Positions 24,219 through 37,565 of a stretch of 57,784 nucleotides of DNA are shown here, one piece after another. Under the pieces are notes generated by a model. The model was not told the DNA's origin and did no database searches. It saw only the letters and a program-made list of their open reading frames with translations. Each line of letters starts with the position of its first letter. Positions within the stretch are counted from its first letter, which is position 1. Position numbers and translations under genes: made by a program. The stretch is taken from contig JAHBMJ010000079.1 in the NCBI GenBank assembly GCA_018398765.1, positions 78,721-136,504 on the forward strand, in the 5' to 3' direction. Origin of the DNA: Chromera velia (Eukaryota; Sar; Chromeraceae).

Positions 24219-27200
24219 TCAGACTCCAATGTCTCCCGCTGCGCTGACGGCGTCCAGACCCCCGAGTTGCTGCAGACAGACAGAGAGGCAGGCAGACAGA
24301 CAGACAGAAAAACAGACAGAGACAATTGAGGAAAGAGACGGAGCGCGTTCATTGGGGGCTTAGTCTACCACCTTTGTCTGTGTACGCATGGACGCTGCGG
24401 CCTGTCTGAAGGAATATTCCATGCCCATGACGGCAGGTTTGCCCTTACAGATTCTGCCTGACGGCAGGAAGACACTTGTGATTCAGGCATGTTGACTTTC
24501 CGCTTTCTTTTCTTTGTCTGTTTCAATTGTCTTGCTGGTCATTCCTGTACACTCCCGACTCATTCCTGAGAGTAGCGCTGTATTCGTTTGAATTCCTATC
24601 TGAGAACAACGAACTGATCCAACTCGTGCCCAGGTAGACTCACTCACCTCTGCACATGTGTTGCACATCGCTTTGCACATGTCCTTCACCTTCACATTGT
24701 TGCCTCCCATCTCTGGCAGAAGCTCCCCCACCGACTTCTCGCACGTGGCGGCACTCCTGCAAACGAGAAGGAACAACAAAAAGGTAGATGGAACGGGCAA
24801 AGACAGAGAGGTAGATTCATACGTACCCCTCATGCCATCTGTAAAGTAAGTGTGCAGTCCTTTGTGTGGACTGGAGAAGCATCCATATGTTTGTCTGTCT
24901 CACACCTGTGCGTGCATGCAGCCATCCCTGTTATCAGCCCAAAGGGTTTACCCTCACAGCTGTGTCCGTCCTGAAATACCAATCAATCAATTTGGACACA
25001 TCCCAGAGGAACCCGCGATCAAACAGTTGCAGCAAAGATTCCTCCCTCCCTCCCTCCCTCCCTCCCTTGCCCTGACAGAACAGAAGAAAAAAAGTCGACC
25101 AAAAAGAAGACACGCATACAGCCCCACCGACCCACTGACCAACCAACCAACCAACCAACTGACAGACAACACATACCTGTCTCCGATACGGGAACAGTCG
25201 GGCATGTCGGTGCCGCATCCGACTGCCTGCTTGATGCCCTCCACATCCCCTGCAAAGCATTTGTGAATACAAGCATGGACACGTAAAATAGAAGTTGAAA
25301 ATGAGACAAAATGCCTTCGAGTAGCGTCACATCGAGGCCGTCGTGTTATTTAATTTGGATACAGATCGATGGCCAATGGACAGACAGACAGACTTTGGAA
25401 GCGAGAAAAGGCCCCCTTCAAACGAAAGGAGTGACAGAAAGCCCTCAAAATGAAGAACAGGAAGGAAAGAAACTTTTGCAAAGATGCAGCCCAAGCGCCG
25501 TGCAGAGAAAAACTGAATTTTCTGGAAGAAAGACGAAAACGTTGTTACTAGTCTGATCCCTCTTTTTTTGGCGCTTTTCTCTCTTTTCCCAAACACAACG
25601 GGAACTCACCGGACTGCATGAGATCGGCTGCACACACACAAAGAAAGAGACAAAGAAGCAGATGATAGAGTGGGAAGGAAATACCCAAATAACGTACACA
25701 GCCAGACGTCTTTTAGACTACAGAAAGACACTTCCACTTCGGACACTCGAGTGAATGAAATGCCGATCGAGCACAATCGATTTCAGTATCCACACAGAGA
25801 CCTTTCGGTCAGCCGATGAGACAAATAGAAAGGGAGAGGATTGCTTTGCCTCCCTTTCGATTAGACAACCGAAATCTCATGACGTACGCATGAATGGACT
25901 CTTCTTGCGTGATGGTTTCAGATCCATGCAGATTACTTCTCCTTCCGGTCTATTGTAAAGGCTTGCTGCGGAGCTGTTGTCGAACGAACAAACGGACTCT
26001 CGCGCTCCAACCCACGCTCCCTTTGGTCATTAGAAAGAGAAAAAACGGACTCACTGACTGACCCATCTGGCCGGCATCCAAGCTCACTGCAAACAGACAC
26101 ACGGGCAGGCGTTAAGAAAAAGAAAGGAGGATGTGAGGCAAGAAGCAAGATAGAGGTACCACTTCATCCAGAGAGAGGAGTAAAAAGCAAATCTCTTACT
26201 GTATTTTCCACGTCAAGAAGTGTCCTCTGACAACGAGTCGGTCTGCTAAACAGAACGGTGCACTCAGGTGGATTGGCAGAGAAAAAATACGACCGAAGAG
26301 TCTTCCTTCCCCCCGAAATCTTGGGTACCCATCTATACAGATGCTGACGTTGTGTGCACGTGACACCATCTCCAGTATACCCCGGCTTGCACATACACTG
26401 GAACGACGCTGGCTGGTTGACGCAGAACGCATTGCCGTCGCAGTTGGGGAAAGAGGGGATGGCGCACTCGTTCACGTCTGCACGCAGGCACAGAGAAGAA
26501 GAAAAAAAAGAGAACAGAAGGCTTCGAGGGAAAAGTTGAGGGTGACGAGGGGATGAAATACTTGAAACCCCCTTTGCGTCGGTCTATTCGTCTAGGGTCA
26601 GTCAAAAGGATCTCCTGCGATCGCTTCAAATCAAACAGGAATTCAATGAATGATTGCCCCCGCCCCCCCCCAAAAAAGACAGCGCCGAGCCCAAAGACCG
26701 GAAGAATGCATCGATTTTTGAGGTGAACAAAATAAAGCCCTCACGTCAAAGCAGCAGCGGACTCTGCAAAACTTCGATGAACGCTCTTCTTCATGAAGTC
26801 CTGAAGGCCGAGCGCCGAAGACTACACTTTTCTTCTGCATTCGATGGCAGTAGATCCTCATATATCCAAAAACTTGGAAGGAATACGCCTTTGAATGTCC
26901 GAATTCCTCCCTTCCCTCATCAATATATTTCTCAATCGATCGCCAGATGAACTTGAGTGAACGAGTGAGTGAGTGATTGAGTACTGACATACCGCTGGTG
27001 ATATACAGCTGTTTCATCTGAGTGTTGCTGAACGGGTACTGGAAGATGACTGCGTTGGTCACGTAACCCTTGAAGGGCTGGCACTTCACGTACGGCAGGG
27101 ATCCCATGTCTTCCTCCACCAGACCCGTCTCTCCCCCGAACCAGCCCATATCCATCCAGGAACTGCAGGCAAGCAAGCAGGAAGGCGAATCCGGATAGGA

Positions 27201-28475
27201 AGATGTATTTGTGCGAGAAGAAAGCGAATCCGCCCTAGACCCAGCCGGGTTCCCTCCGCACATCCACAGAAAAACCACACTTGCACACACAGACACGAAC
27301 ACACACAGACATACTTCCATACACACACGTGCATCCATACACATATGCGCGCACACACCCATTTTCTGGCTCACCGTCCCAACGACATCATATTCCAGTT
27401 TGAGCTCCACAAACTTTCGTTCAGTCTGGACATTCCGTTGAGCGTGATTTCCAATTTCGTGTCTGCAGGGTCGATCGAGTTGATCACCACCCCCAGTTCC
27501 ACCCAGGCTCCGAAAGCTCGTGCTCCCCCAAAGTCGTACTCGATGATGTTTCTGTGGTCTCCGGCAATGCCCATGATGGCCTGCCGCCAGAAAGCAACAA
27601 ACAAAGCAAGGAACTGAATTGATGAACAAGCGATCATGATGAAGGTGTCACATGCATGCCAGTGCCGTGTCTGGTGATGTTTTCATTCCCTTGTGCATCA
27701 TTAAAGATAAGCCCCCAGCCCTTATATGTTCATCCCCTTCTTGTTTCGATTTCAAATGCCCAAATGGTTTTCTGGACAATGGACAGAGGGGCAATGATCA
27801 TCAAAATAGAAATGAGACGATTCAATGGAGAACCATAAATAGAAAGAGGAAGCATCCTGAGGCCAACACAAAAAGGAGGAAAGTCGGCGTGAACGACTTC
27901 AGCACAAACGACAAGGAGGAAGGGAGAGGGAAGAAAATGTATCAAACAGAGAAGCAGGAAGTGCAATTAGGGGGCTATGTGTAGCTTTCTCTTTATCTCC
28001 TTGATACTACTTGCAAATCACCAGGCAGCTCAACTGACTTTGAACTTGCCGCTGGCCTCGACCAGCACTGTGAAGAATTCCTTCAGCATAACGTCCTGTC
28101 CCATTTTGTCCTTTGCCTTCACGTCCTTCTGGAAGTACACCAAGTTCGTGTTCTGCAAAAAAAAGGGTTAAAGACATACAGAAAGAAGCAAGTAACGTGT
28201 AGCAGATTCTACACCAGTTTGCTGATCCTTCACGAGTTTGTTCATCCTTCTGGTTTTGTGGAATCGCAGAGCTTTTCGAGGAGTGGCCGGACCCCATTGC
28301 GATAGAATGACAAAGCAGGCATACACAGAGAAACCACACTCCTCCTACCCCAAAGGTACCTACCCATTTGTGAAGCGATACACACACATTCCAGGCAGCT
28401 TAGCAACCTTTCCCGGGTCCCACCCCACAGCCACTGACTCACTCTCTCACTCTCACTCTCACTCTCACTCTCAAG

Positions 28476-28509
<34 letters not shown>

Positions 28510-28530
28510 AGCTCACTCTCACTCTCACTC

Positions 28531-28598
<68 letters not shown>

Positions 28599-30124
28599 GC
28601 TTTTCTGTGAGGAGAAAGTCGAAGGAAAGGGCAAAATTGCGGAAGGACATTTTGTCCAGGGCCGAGGCCTTGAGGGCCATTTTGTTGTTCTTCACGGCCT
28701 TTGTGACGTTCACAATCGGGATGACTGCGTATGTCCAGCAGCAGGGGGGGGGGAAGAAGAATCAGAAAGGCAAAAAAAGGAGAAGCACCGCAAGAGAAAA
28801 GGCACACATACAAAAACAACAAGACAAAGAAAGACGCAAATGGCGCATCTATTTTCACTCCCACGAGGTCTTTGAGGACCGGAGATCCGCTTGCAATATC
28901 ACAATGGGCACTGACTCCCGAATTACAAAGACGCGAAGGTCCATGCAGCCGAAAAAGAGGAACACAAAAACGAAAGCCAAATAAAACACGGACCCCCCAA
29001 ACACAGAATCAGCATAGCACTTGAATTTTCCCGAAAACTGACTGCCCTCTGCAAGGAAGACTTACTGTTCATCGGCAGCGGGATGACTGTGCGGTCTTCC
29101 TCGGGCGGTGCCGTGCAGGTGTACTGCCTCGTTGCAGGGTTGACCTCGTCTGGATTTGAACCTGCACTCACTCACTCACTCACTCACTCACTCTCTCACC
29201 CATCTAGGTCGTGGGCGTAAATCAGCTTTGTCTGCCTGTCTGCCGTACTGCCTGCCTATCTGTCTGTCTGGCTGTCTGTCTGTTTGTGCGAGTCCCTGGC
29301 TGTCGTCTTTCCTTCTTTCCTTGGAAATCAATCGAGAGAGAATGGCTCTGTCCGTCCAGCTTTGAGGACTCGGACAAGAGCTGTACAGACGAACGTGCGC
29401 TTCGCAGAAAAAGGACACGAGTCCCAGTGTCCACCATGAGAGGGGGGGGCATGTTAAAAAAAAAATCAAATGTTCTCAGTCTCTTGTTCAGAACCCCTTT
29501 TCCTAAATTCTTTAAAGACTCACCCATCGCTCCTTGACTCTCTGCGTCCTCGGCTTTCTCCTTCTGCCATGTTGCCCTCTCCTTCTCGTCCATGCGAAGG
29601 AACCTGTAGGCTCAATGTCGACAATCAGGAAAAAGCCCAACGAAGCCGAAGCGTAGCAAGAGAGAGGGAGAGAAAAAGAGTTCATTGGGTGAACAGCACA
29701 ACAATCGAAAAGTCAAAAGGGAAAGGAAGTTAAAAGAAAAGCGCAAACACGAAAAGAAAAAGGAGAAAATTAGGAAGACAAACCGAAAGAGATAAAGAAA
29801 AAAGCGAAAACCAAAAGAGAAAAGATGGAAAAACTTAGAGAGAAAGGAAGGAAGGAAGGAAGGCAGAAGTCACACATTTGATTCACTCGCTCACTCAGTC
29901 ACCCACTCACTCGATTTCTGTGGGTGTGAGGGAACGGATCCTGATCGACTTCACTCCTCTGGCTACTGATGTCTGCTCTGTCCCGCACGGATCTGGCCAC
30001 GGCAGTCTGAGGAGCGACCCTGACTCCTTGTGCAAAAATGTCTGAATTTGCTTTCTGATTTCCTCAATTCCTTCCGAGCTCTCAGACCTGCGCAGTCACA
30101 CACACACGCACACACACACACACA

Positions 30125-30191
<67 letters not shown>

Positions 30192-30193
30192 GC

Positions 30194-30232
<39 letters not shown>

Positions 30233-33200
30233 AGTGAGAAAAGGTAAAAGAGAATCGGGCATCAGAACACAGAATGACAAGGGCAAATGTGGGAAGGAAG
30301 ACCAGCACAAGAACAACAAGCAAAAGCCATTCCGGCGTCACAAGAACAACAAGCAAAAGCCATTCCGGCGTTCCATTCAATTGAATGGCGCCAGGTGAGG
30401 GCCTCCAAGGTCTGTCTGTGTGACAGATTGACTGATCGGTCGGGTGTTGCTGCTGACCAGAAGACGCCTGTGTTTTTCAACGCAAGATCGATGATCTTCG
30501 AAGTGATGATTCCGGGTGTGTCCCTGCTGGTCAGTGCCTTCAGAGTCGCCACTCTTTCTTCGTCTGTCTCTGCAAACCTGCAGGCAGACAGGCAGACAGA
30601 TAGGAATTGAAATGACAGAAGGATTGCGCGATTGACAGATACAGAGTGAGACATGATGGGTAAGACTCAGTTAAGTGAGCAGAACACGTACAGCATACCA
30701 ACTACTTGTGGCAAAGAAGAGAAGAGAAGTTCTGCAAAGAGGAAAAGGCAGACCACCCAACAGTCCCCTGCATTGTTGCATCCAAAAGCCGCTTGTCTCA
30801 CCATCAGAAATTGTGAGCAGTTTATGTTTAGTGTACAGAAAAATGGGTACTGCCCTGGATTTCAATTGTGTACGGGAAAAGAAAAGAAACTCATCGAGTA
30901 ATATCAAAGTGCCCCGCACTGACTCGTCGACTCCCTCTCCACCTTCCTCTTCCTCCCCTCCTCCTTCACTCACTGACTTTTTGATGCTCCATGGGAAGTA
31001 GTCTGAATGATTTGACAAAAGATTCCAGATATGCCTGCAAGCAGCCAAAGTGAGGAGAGTCCAAAATTCCCGACTTTCAGACGGCAGACAAGAAAAGGAA
31101 GCCTTGGAAAAATTCGCAGAAGGCGGAGATCTACATTGCTTTTTTGCGGAGCAAGCAGAGGGCTCGAAAATCAGCCAGAAACCCAAACTCAAAGAAGACG
31201 AACGCAGAGGAAAGAACTGCCTGCCTCAGTATCTGATAGGTTGGTGAATGAGTGAATGAATACACTTTTGACTGACTGACAAGTATTCTGAATCGTCTGC
31301 AGTAGGGTAGTTTCCTTGCTCGCTCGGACATGCACAGGAGCGTGACATTCCGGCTCCTCCGTTGGGAGGCTCCATCATTTTTCGTTCCTGAGAACAAGAG
31401 TGAGGGAGGGAAAATGGCAAGCAAGGAATGAATGTTGGAATGTAAAGAGAAGACGAAATGAGATTGTTTTTCGCACAAGAACACCATATTTTCCAGTTTT
31501 CCGACAGCCTGCAAAATGCCTTCCGATTGCTCTCTCTCGATCTCGATTTAGCTTCTCGATATCATTTCCATCTCACCTGTTTTTTCATACTTTTCTCTCT
31601 CTCCGTGGCCAACCATTTCACTCTTCACCTCTCCCTGTACCTCTCTTTCCCCCTTTCTGTATGTGTATGTATATGTATATATATACATATATATGTTTTA
31701 TTGATTCAGACGCGAATCCCCTTTCTCGAGTTTCCTCACTCCCTCACCCACTCACCTGCATGTCATAAGACGGTTCGCTGAGTAGGTACACCTTCTTATC
31801 GCTCCCTGTCCTCACGTTGAAATATCTCCAGTAGTGCGCAGGCTCCTCAACTGGCACGAACGGCTTCTTCTCGAATCTGATTTTCGAAAAACAAAAACAA
31901 CATGAAGAGAAAAGGAGGAAAGAGAGAGAGAAGAGGGAAACGGGCCAGACAAGATGAAATTTTTCCCTTACACACCGAAAAAGACCCAATGAGATGACAT
32001 GCCAGCAAAGCAACCAACCAACCAGCCAACCAACCAGCCAAGCAAGGAACAGAGCACTTCCCTGTACGTTCTTTTGACACTCCAATTTGATTTCCTTCGC
32101 TAGCTGCCGGAGCAACATGAAGCATGAATGCGGAGAATACAATGCGCACTCGGAACCTCTTACAACATCAAAATGAATCCCAACAATCCCTTCAGGCACC
32201 CACCGACCGACCCCGAATGCTCCCAATCCTCGAAGGCCGTTGGGTTGAGCCACATGGAGTCCCTTGTCGTTCTGCAGCTCTCCTGCTCAAAGAGCTCAAT
32301 CTCGGTTTGACCCTGCACGCTCGGTTGATCCCAAGCACGCACACAGAGAAAGAGAGAGAGAAAGTGGGAGAGAGTATAATTGTAGAGAAGAAAAAGCGGT
32401 AGGCAATGCGCAAGACTTCGCTCGGCTTCTCTCTAATACTCCCTTGCATAGGTGGATGGTGAGATGGACTCTCCAGCTTTCCTCTTGCTCAGTCCCTTTC
32501 CCTCCTGACACCAATCCCGTAGTCTCTTCATTATGTTTCTCCTCTCCTATCGGGATCCATGCACTTCAGGAAGAGAAAAAAGAAAGAAAAGGCGACCCGG
32601 ACGCTCCCGAAATTACCGACAGACAGAACTGAACAGAGAGAGACTTTTTTGTTTGGCTGAGAACAGAAAGGATGAAAAAGAACATCCGACATTATTGACA
32701 GACCTGAACTCGGAGGGAAAGGAATAGATATGTCTTGTCGTCCTCCTCTCTGCCCTGCGTCGGGGGCTTTTTCCATCCTGGAAGCGGCTCTCTCTCGAAG
32801 TGCCTGAAAAGGAAAGGCATCGCCTCTGCCTCGCTACTTCGTCGTGGAACCTCAACGTATCTGCACCAAGGCAGGCACGCAGGCAGACAGGCAGACGGGC
32901 AGGCAGGCAGGCAGGCAGGCAGACAGGCAGGCAGGCAGGCAAGCAGGCAGACAGGCAGACAGGCACGCAGGCAGACAGGCAGACAGGCAGGCAGACAGGC
33001 AGGCAGACAGGCAGGCAGGCAGGCAGGCAGGTAGGCACTCAAGGATGTATGTGGACACACGCTTGATCAGTGCAGACAGAAAGGCATGCAGGAGCGCATG
33101 CCACCCAGATACACTTCGGGTGGACATTGTGCTCCCTCATTATATCGACTTCCCCTTTCCTGTGCTCTGATGCAGTACATCGCACCAAAATCTCCTGCGA

Positions 33201-35398
33201 GGAAAAGTACCGCTTGGAGTTGTTCTCCTGACTCCTCCCTGCCAGTGTCTCAAAGGGCGAACATTTCTGTGTCATGACGATGGGAAGGAGGGGGGCTAGT
33301 CCGGCCCTGGCATGTGTTTTCTTCGTACTGACAGACAGACTGCCTTGTGGATGCCTACACGGACAGGGGGTTTGTGCTCGCCTGTCTTTCTTTATTTCTC
33401 TCGATTTTCTGATTGAGATTCGTCCTGTAGAACATCGAAGTCGATTGCAGAGATTTGATCCGCCATTTTCTCTGTATAGGACAGCTAGACAGGTCGTTCA
33501 CAGACTGACTCACTGACTGACCCTCTGGGGGATTTCTGTTTGAAGTCTCTGATGTTGTAGCATTTCGATTTGGCCCCATGAAGGAGCGGGATCGGCACAT
33601 AGGGACCCTCTTCGGCTCCCTGCAATTAGGTGAACAAGAAGAACACAGGAGTGCAGCCGTGAAAAGGACTGGAGAATCTCATGGATGTGCGGAGAGAGAG
33701 AGATTTTTGGAGGAAGGGAATGCTTCTCTTCTCGAGAGGGAAGGGACGGGAGGGAGGAATCAGGAAGGGGCCAAAGAAAGAAATGGAGGCTGATGAAAGA
33801 AGGAGAGAACGGATTCACTTCCAAGTGAGGGTGTGAAATTGACAAGCGGAGTGAAAAGGAAAGAATAACGCTCTCCCTGCCTGCCTGCCCACACTCTTGA
33901 CTGCTTTCTTGCCTACTGACTGACTGCCTGACAGACCTGATAGTGGAAAAGGAATGCGCAGCTCTTCTGCTCGAGACGTGAGTAGAGAGTACACTCCACA
34001 GGAAAGCCCTCGTCGTGGGGCCCCTTCCATGCTCCAAATCTGCACGTATATATATACACACATACATGCACATACGTACAGATCCATGTACACACACACT
34101 GCAACATAAACATGTACACATACCTCATACAGCAAAGCCCCCTTCCAAATCTGACGGGAGTACAGCCTCATTTGTTGAGTTGCATGTTGGGCGGGTGCGT
34201 TGAAAGAAGGACGTATGCAAAAGAAGCACATGGATCAATGATATGTGAATTTCCCCCAGGGCTCTAGGTCCGTACGGACAGAAAGAAATCCACAGAATAC
34301 AAAGAAATGGGGACGTGATCTATTTGCATAAAAACACTTATTTGGTGTCTTCCCAAAGCCATCAGAAAAAGCGAGGAGCCCTGGCTGCCAAGCATCTCTG
34401 TGACAGATCCTCTCATGGGCATACATGCAGCGTCCCAAGCATGCGTGCGTCATGTTGACGATTTTCTGTGACTTCACGTCAACTCCATACACACATTGAA
34501 ATAATTGTTGCATGCTACTTGTCTGAGTATGCAACCTGTCCCCGACGGACCTGAGGTCAAAGTATTCGAACATTTCGTTGATGTGCTTGTCCCTGAGGTC
34601 CCCCACGAGGTCCCACACAGACTCATTTGGTCTGGCAACTATCCAGCTCTTGCCTGGAGGATTGATGTACGCACCCATCCATGGGGCAGGGTCTACCTCT
34701 CCGTCAGCTGCATGGAAGGAAGAAAGCACGTCGGATCGGAGGGAGGGAAGCGAAAGAGAAACAGATAGACAGACAGACAGAACCACAGACATGGAGACAG
34801 ATACATGGAAATACAGACACACGGCATGTTTCTTCTCCCTCTCTCTTCTTTTTATGTACGCAACAGAGAAACAACGAAACAAAAGTTACAAAGGAGAGAC
34901 ACGATCAATCAGACAGCCCGGGCTGAGCCTGAAAAGTCTAGAGTCCACCATCCATACTTTGCTTCTACCACCTTCTGGCAGGTTTCACGTGATTGCAAGA
35001 GTCAGACGCTACTCCCTGCTCCTTCCACTCAAGGTAAGAGAAAACAAAAAGACTTCTACTGCAATCCAAACAAACTTGAACAAACATAAAGGGGAGTAGG
35101 CACCATCACGTGGTCTTTAGAAAGGGTGTGGGAGAACGGGGGGGCGCCCCAGCGGAAACAGGCACACAGACAGTCAGGCAGACAGATCGATAGACAGAAA
35201 GATGGACATAGAGATGCGAAGACATAGACAGACAGATTCAGAGCTGGGCAGACAGGTAGGCAAACAGATACATGGACATATAGATTCTCTCTTTTCGTGT
35301 ACAGGCAGACAGATAGGCAGACAACAGATAGACTGATACAGACGGACAAACAGATAGACAAACTAGAGAGATCGATTGACAAACAGGCAGACAGATGG

Positions 35399-35463
<65 letters not shown>

Positions 35464-35800
35464 CGGACAAGCAGACTGTATGTTTCACCAGCAGGCACAG
35501 ACAGACAGACTGCCGACTGACGTAATTCATCTTCTTCATCTTCAATTGCTCCTTTGACAAAGTTTCCCAGAAGGAACAAAGCTGTAAAATGTATGAATTC
35601 AACAGCACGCACGCACACACACACGCGCACACACACACACACACACATACACATCAAAACGTATATGCGTACTTCAACATGCACGGATATGGAGGCATGC
35701 ACACATACATGTTTCGCATAAGCAGACAAACCGCTTCGTGGGAAAGATGTCTTTTCAAGATCAATGAGGCCGATCGGCACTTTGGGACTCTTGCTATTCA
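24219..35800 (-). CDS. Large EGF / ShKT-like extracellular protein (5' end unresolved)
   Basis: Exons read on the minus strand, phases matching throughout: 35732-~35800, 35522-35581, 34536-34707, 34124-34150, 33937-34039, 33522-33619, 33186-33238, 32851-32860, 32704-32803, 32212-32312, 31756-31876, 31281-31387, 30978-31034, 30458-30577, 29911-30087, 29524-29603, 29066-29161, 28597-28724, 28039-28152, 27375-27580, 26993-27162, 26349-26477, 26063-26086, 25610-25627, 25177-25249, 24648-24756, 24219-24269 (stop). The 26349-26477 exon is a calcium-binding EGF module ([13 protein letters not shown] ... GYTGDGVTC). Exons 25177-25249 and 24648-24756 form a ShKT-like cysteine module ([10 protein letters not shown] ... 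TCEKSV ... MCKAMCNTC). Exons 27375-27580 and 26993-27162 look like a beta-rich globular domain ([20 protein letters not shown]). Two upstream segments begin [12 protein letters not shown] and [12 protein letters not shown], suggesting an internal repeat. No transmembrane helix is seen. Surface or matrix protein is inferred; the microexons at 34124 and 32851 are the weakest. Confidence 0.83.
28438..28596. repeat. Compound (TCTCAC)n(TC)n(AC)n microsatellite
   Basis: TCTCACTCTCAC hexamer-like repeats pass into TC and then AC dinucleotides. It abuts the 3' (donor) side of the exon at 28597, within an intron of the large EGF gene. Confidence 0.9.
30096..30232. repeat. (CA)n microsatellite in intron
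   Basis: About 137 bp of CA dinucleotides with a few ATG and CG interruptions, ending 9 bp from an exon boundary (30087) of the EGF gene. Confidence 0.9.
32869..33036. repeat. (CAGG)n/(CAGA)n tetranucleotide array in intron
   Basis: CAGG and CAGA tetramers on the plus strand, so CCTG/TCTG on the coding (minus) strand, leading directly into the acceptor CAG of the microexon at 32860. It forms the polypyrimidine tract of that intron. Confidence 0.9.
35401..35463. repeat. Compound (CA)n(GA)n microsatellite
   Basis: CA dinucleotides followed directly by GA dinucleotides, in an intron of the large EGF gene. Confidence 0.9.
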
Positions 35801-36303
35801 ATTTGACAAAATTTTGCAACAGCGAACTTCAAACGAAGAAAAAGAAAAGACTTGCAAAGAGAGGGATGCACAAGCAGGCGCAGAGATGAAGAGAGGGAAC
35901 GCATCCAGCCCAGTTTGAAGATTTTGGCAGTAAGGGAGGTGGGAAAAAGGTCTTTCGGCGAAGGGAACAATGAGAGAGGACAAATCAGAAGAAGGGCCAG
36001 AGAATGGTGGGGAAACAAAAACAAGGAGACGATCGCAGCGGAACAGAGGAGGCAGTCAGGCCCACCGAGCGAAAGAAGGAGCCAGGTCCTCTTCATTGGA
36101 AGAAGTGAACAAAGAAACGAACAACGGGAGGGGAGAAAGAAGACCGAGCGGGAAGGCCTTTCTCAGCGAGTCAACCTAGGTATCAATTCAGAGAGAAGGC
36201 TCGATAGATGGAGAGAGACTTGATTGAGCTTTCGCTTTCTTCAACGCTGTTGTCTTTCACTCCGTTTGACCGTACTCCTCCCCTCTGTCCTGCCTGCAGA
36301 CAC

Positions 36304-37285
36304 CAAGTCAAGTGGGCACCAGAAATTTGCACAGCAATCTCTCTGAGAAATTCTGCCGATGCGTCCGAACAGAGGCACCCAGGACCTGATGACCAGACCT
36401 TCCAATTTGTCAAAGTTTAAAATTTATTCAGCCTGAGGTCGAAACAAAATGGTAATGCGTCTATATATATATACTGCTGATGCCTTTCAGGGATCTGTTG
36501 ACAGGTTTCGAAGCCTGGTCAGTCTGAAAAGCGAAGAATTGAATTGAATGAGGACAACAGAGAATTATAAGGAGCAATGTATATACGTACGTTAATTGCT
36601 CCTTAATTCTACATTCTTTGTATCATTGCATGTCTGTATATCAAAGATCAAAATTAATAAAAGAAAATCTGTATGCATATCCTGGGCATACGCGCGCATT
36701 AGGGCGCGCGCGCGTATCCTGGCACAAACGCTCACGATGGGCGCGCGATGTCTTTGTCATGCACGTGCGAGTTGTCTGATCGACACGCGATGACACGCGT
36801 ACTCTGTTGTCAGACGTCTCACAGTCGATCATCCCGCTTAGTATATATATCCCGCCTATAATGAGTGACTACTCGCCGTAGTCACAAGCGTAGTGATTTT
36901 ATTCTTGACGGAACGATCTTGATCAAACGTCCCCAATGAAGGCTCTCTTGGAGTGATTGGGTCACCTGTGTTGCACAAGGCCGCGCATGATATTCATAGA
37001 GACGGCCGAGGTGTTGCTTCCGTCTCCTCCTGTAGTGCACCTGTTCTGGTTCTCGTTTCCGTGTCTTCACCGATTTAAGCAATGAACCGTAAGCATGCAC
37101 TGCCTCTTCCTCTTGCTGGATGTCACCCCAGTTTGGCGCACCAGTGTTTGTTCTCCTTATATTCAGACGCCTTGAATCCTGCAAACTGTCTGCAGCGGAG
37201 AACCAACTCCTTCCGCCCGGCAGTATCAAAAATGCTGCCGAGGCAACAATCCATGTGAGTGCATCCGGCCGCCCAGGAGTTGGTT
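36304..37285 (-). CDS. Candidate upstream cysteine-rich exons of the large EGF gene
   Basis: Two minus-strand exon candidates, 37127-37285 and 36304-36385, join in phase (2 to 2) between AG and GT signals. The first reads NSWAAGCTHMDCCLGSIFD ... CRQFAGFKASEY and the second SWVPLFGRIGRISQRDCCAN then FWCPLDL. Spacing of cysteines and aromatics is protein-like. Junction to the next exon (near 35800) needs acceptor AATAGCAAG for phase 0, which is weak, and no signal-peptide exon was found above 37285. They may be the 5' part of the large gene or a separate gene. They run antisense to, and within 300 bp of, the first exon of the plus-strand gene at 37566. Confidence 0.45.
36420..37126. other. Region with alternating CG tract; probable intron or intergenic
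   Basis: Holds TATATATATA at 36460-36471, a GCGCGCGCGCG tract with a repeated GTATCCTGG motif (about 36676-36722), and a TATA-rich stretch at 36841-36850. Minus-strand open sequence at 36882-37126 may be intronic. No separate gene is supported. Confidence 0.4.
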
Positions 37286-37565
37286 CTGCCTCACTCACTG
37301 ATGCAGGAGAACAGGGAGAGAAGCGACGCCTACGAATAAGTGACAAAACAAGAGCGGAAAGAAAATGGAGAACGTGCAGGAAAATCTTCTGCAAGGGTAT
37401 CCGTTCCCTGAAAACCCAAACGAATGTCACACCGCCCAATGGCTCCCTAACTTACTTCCCGCTACCCCCTCCTCCTACCTGTCATTACTGTGTTTCCACC
37501 CACCGACAGCTGATCGTTCATTCTACCGTTGATCCTCTCTGGTGTCACTGCAGGCTGGGGACGAC

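Noticed and set aside
26643-27629. 328-codon minus-strand open frame as one exon
   Set aside because: Only its parts at 26993-27162 and 27375-27580 carry protein-like sequence in matching splice phases, and the latter in another frame; the rest is CA-repeat and intron sequence.
32296-32514. Possible extra exon of the EGF gene around 32434-32507
   Set aside because: Flanking phases already match without it and no good donor is present.
33510-34121. 203-codon minus-strand open frame as a single exon
   Set aside because: Phase continuity supports other frames at 33522-33619 and 33937-34039; the intervening part is intron-like.
36882-37439. 185-codon minus-strand open frame
   Set aside because: Its frame gives basic low-complexity sequence; a different minus frame (37127-37285) is far more protein-like.
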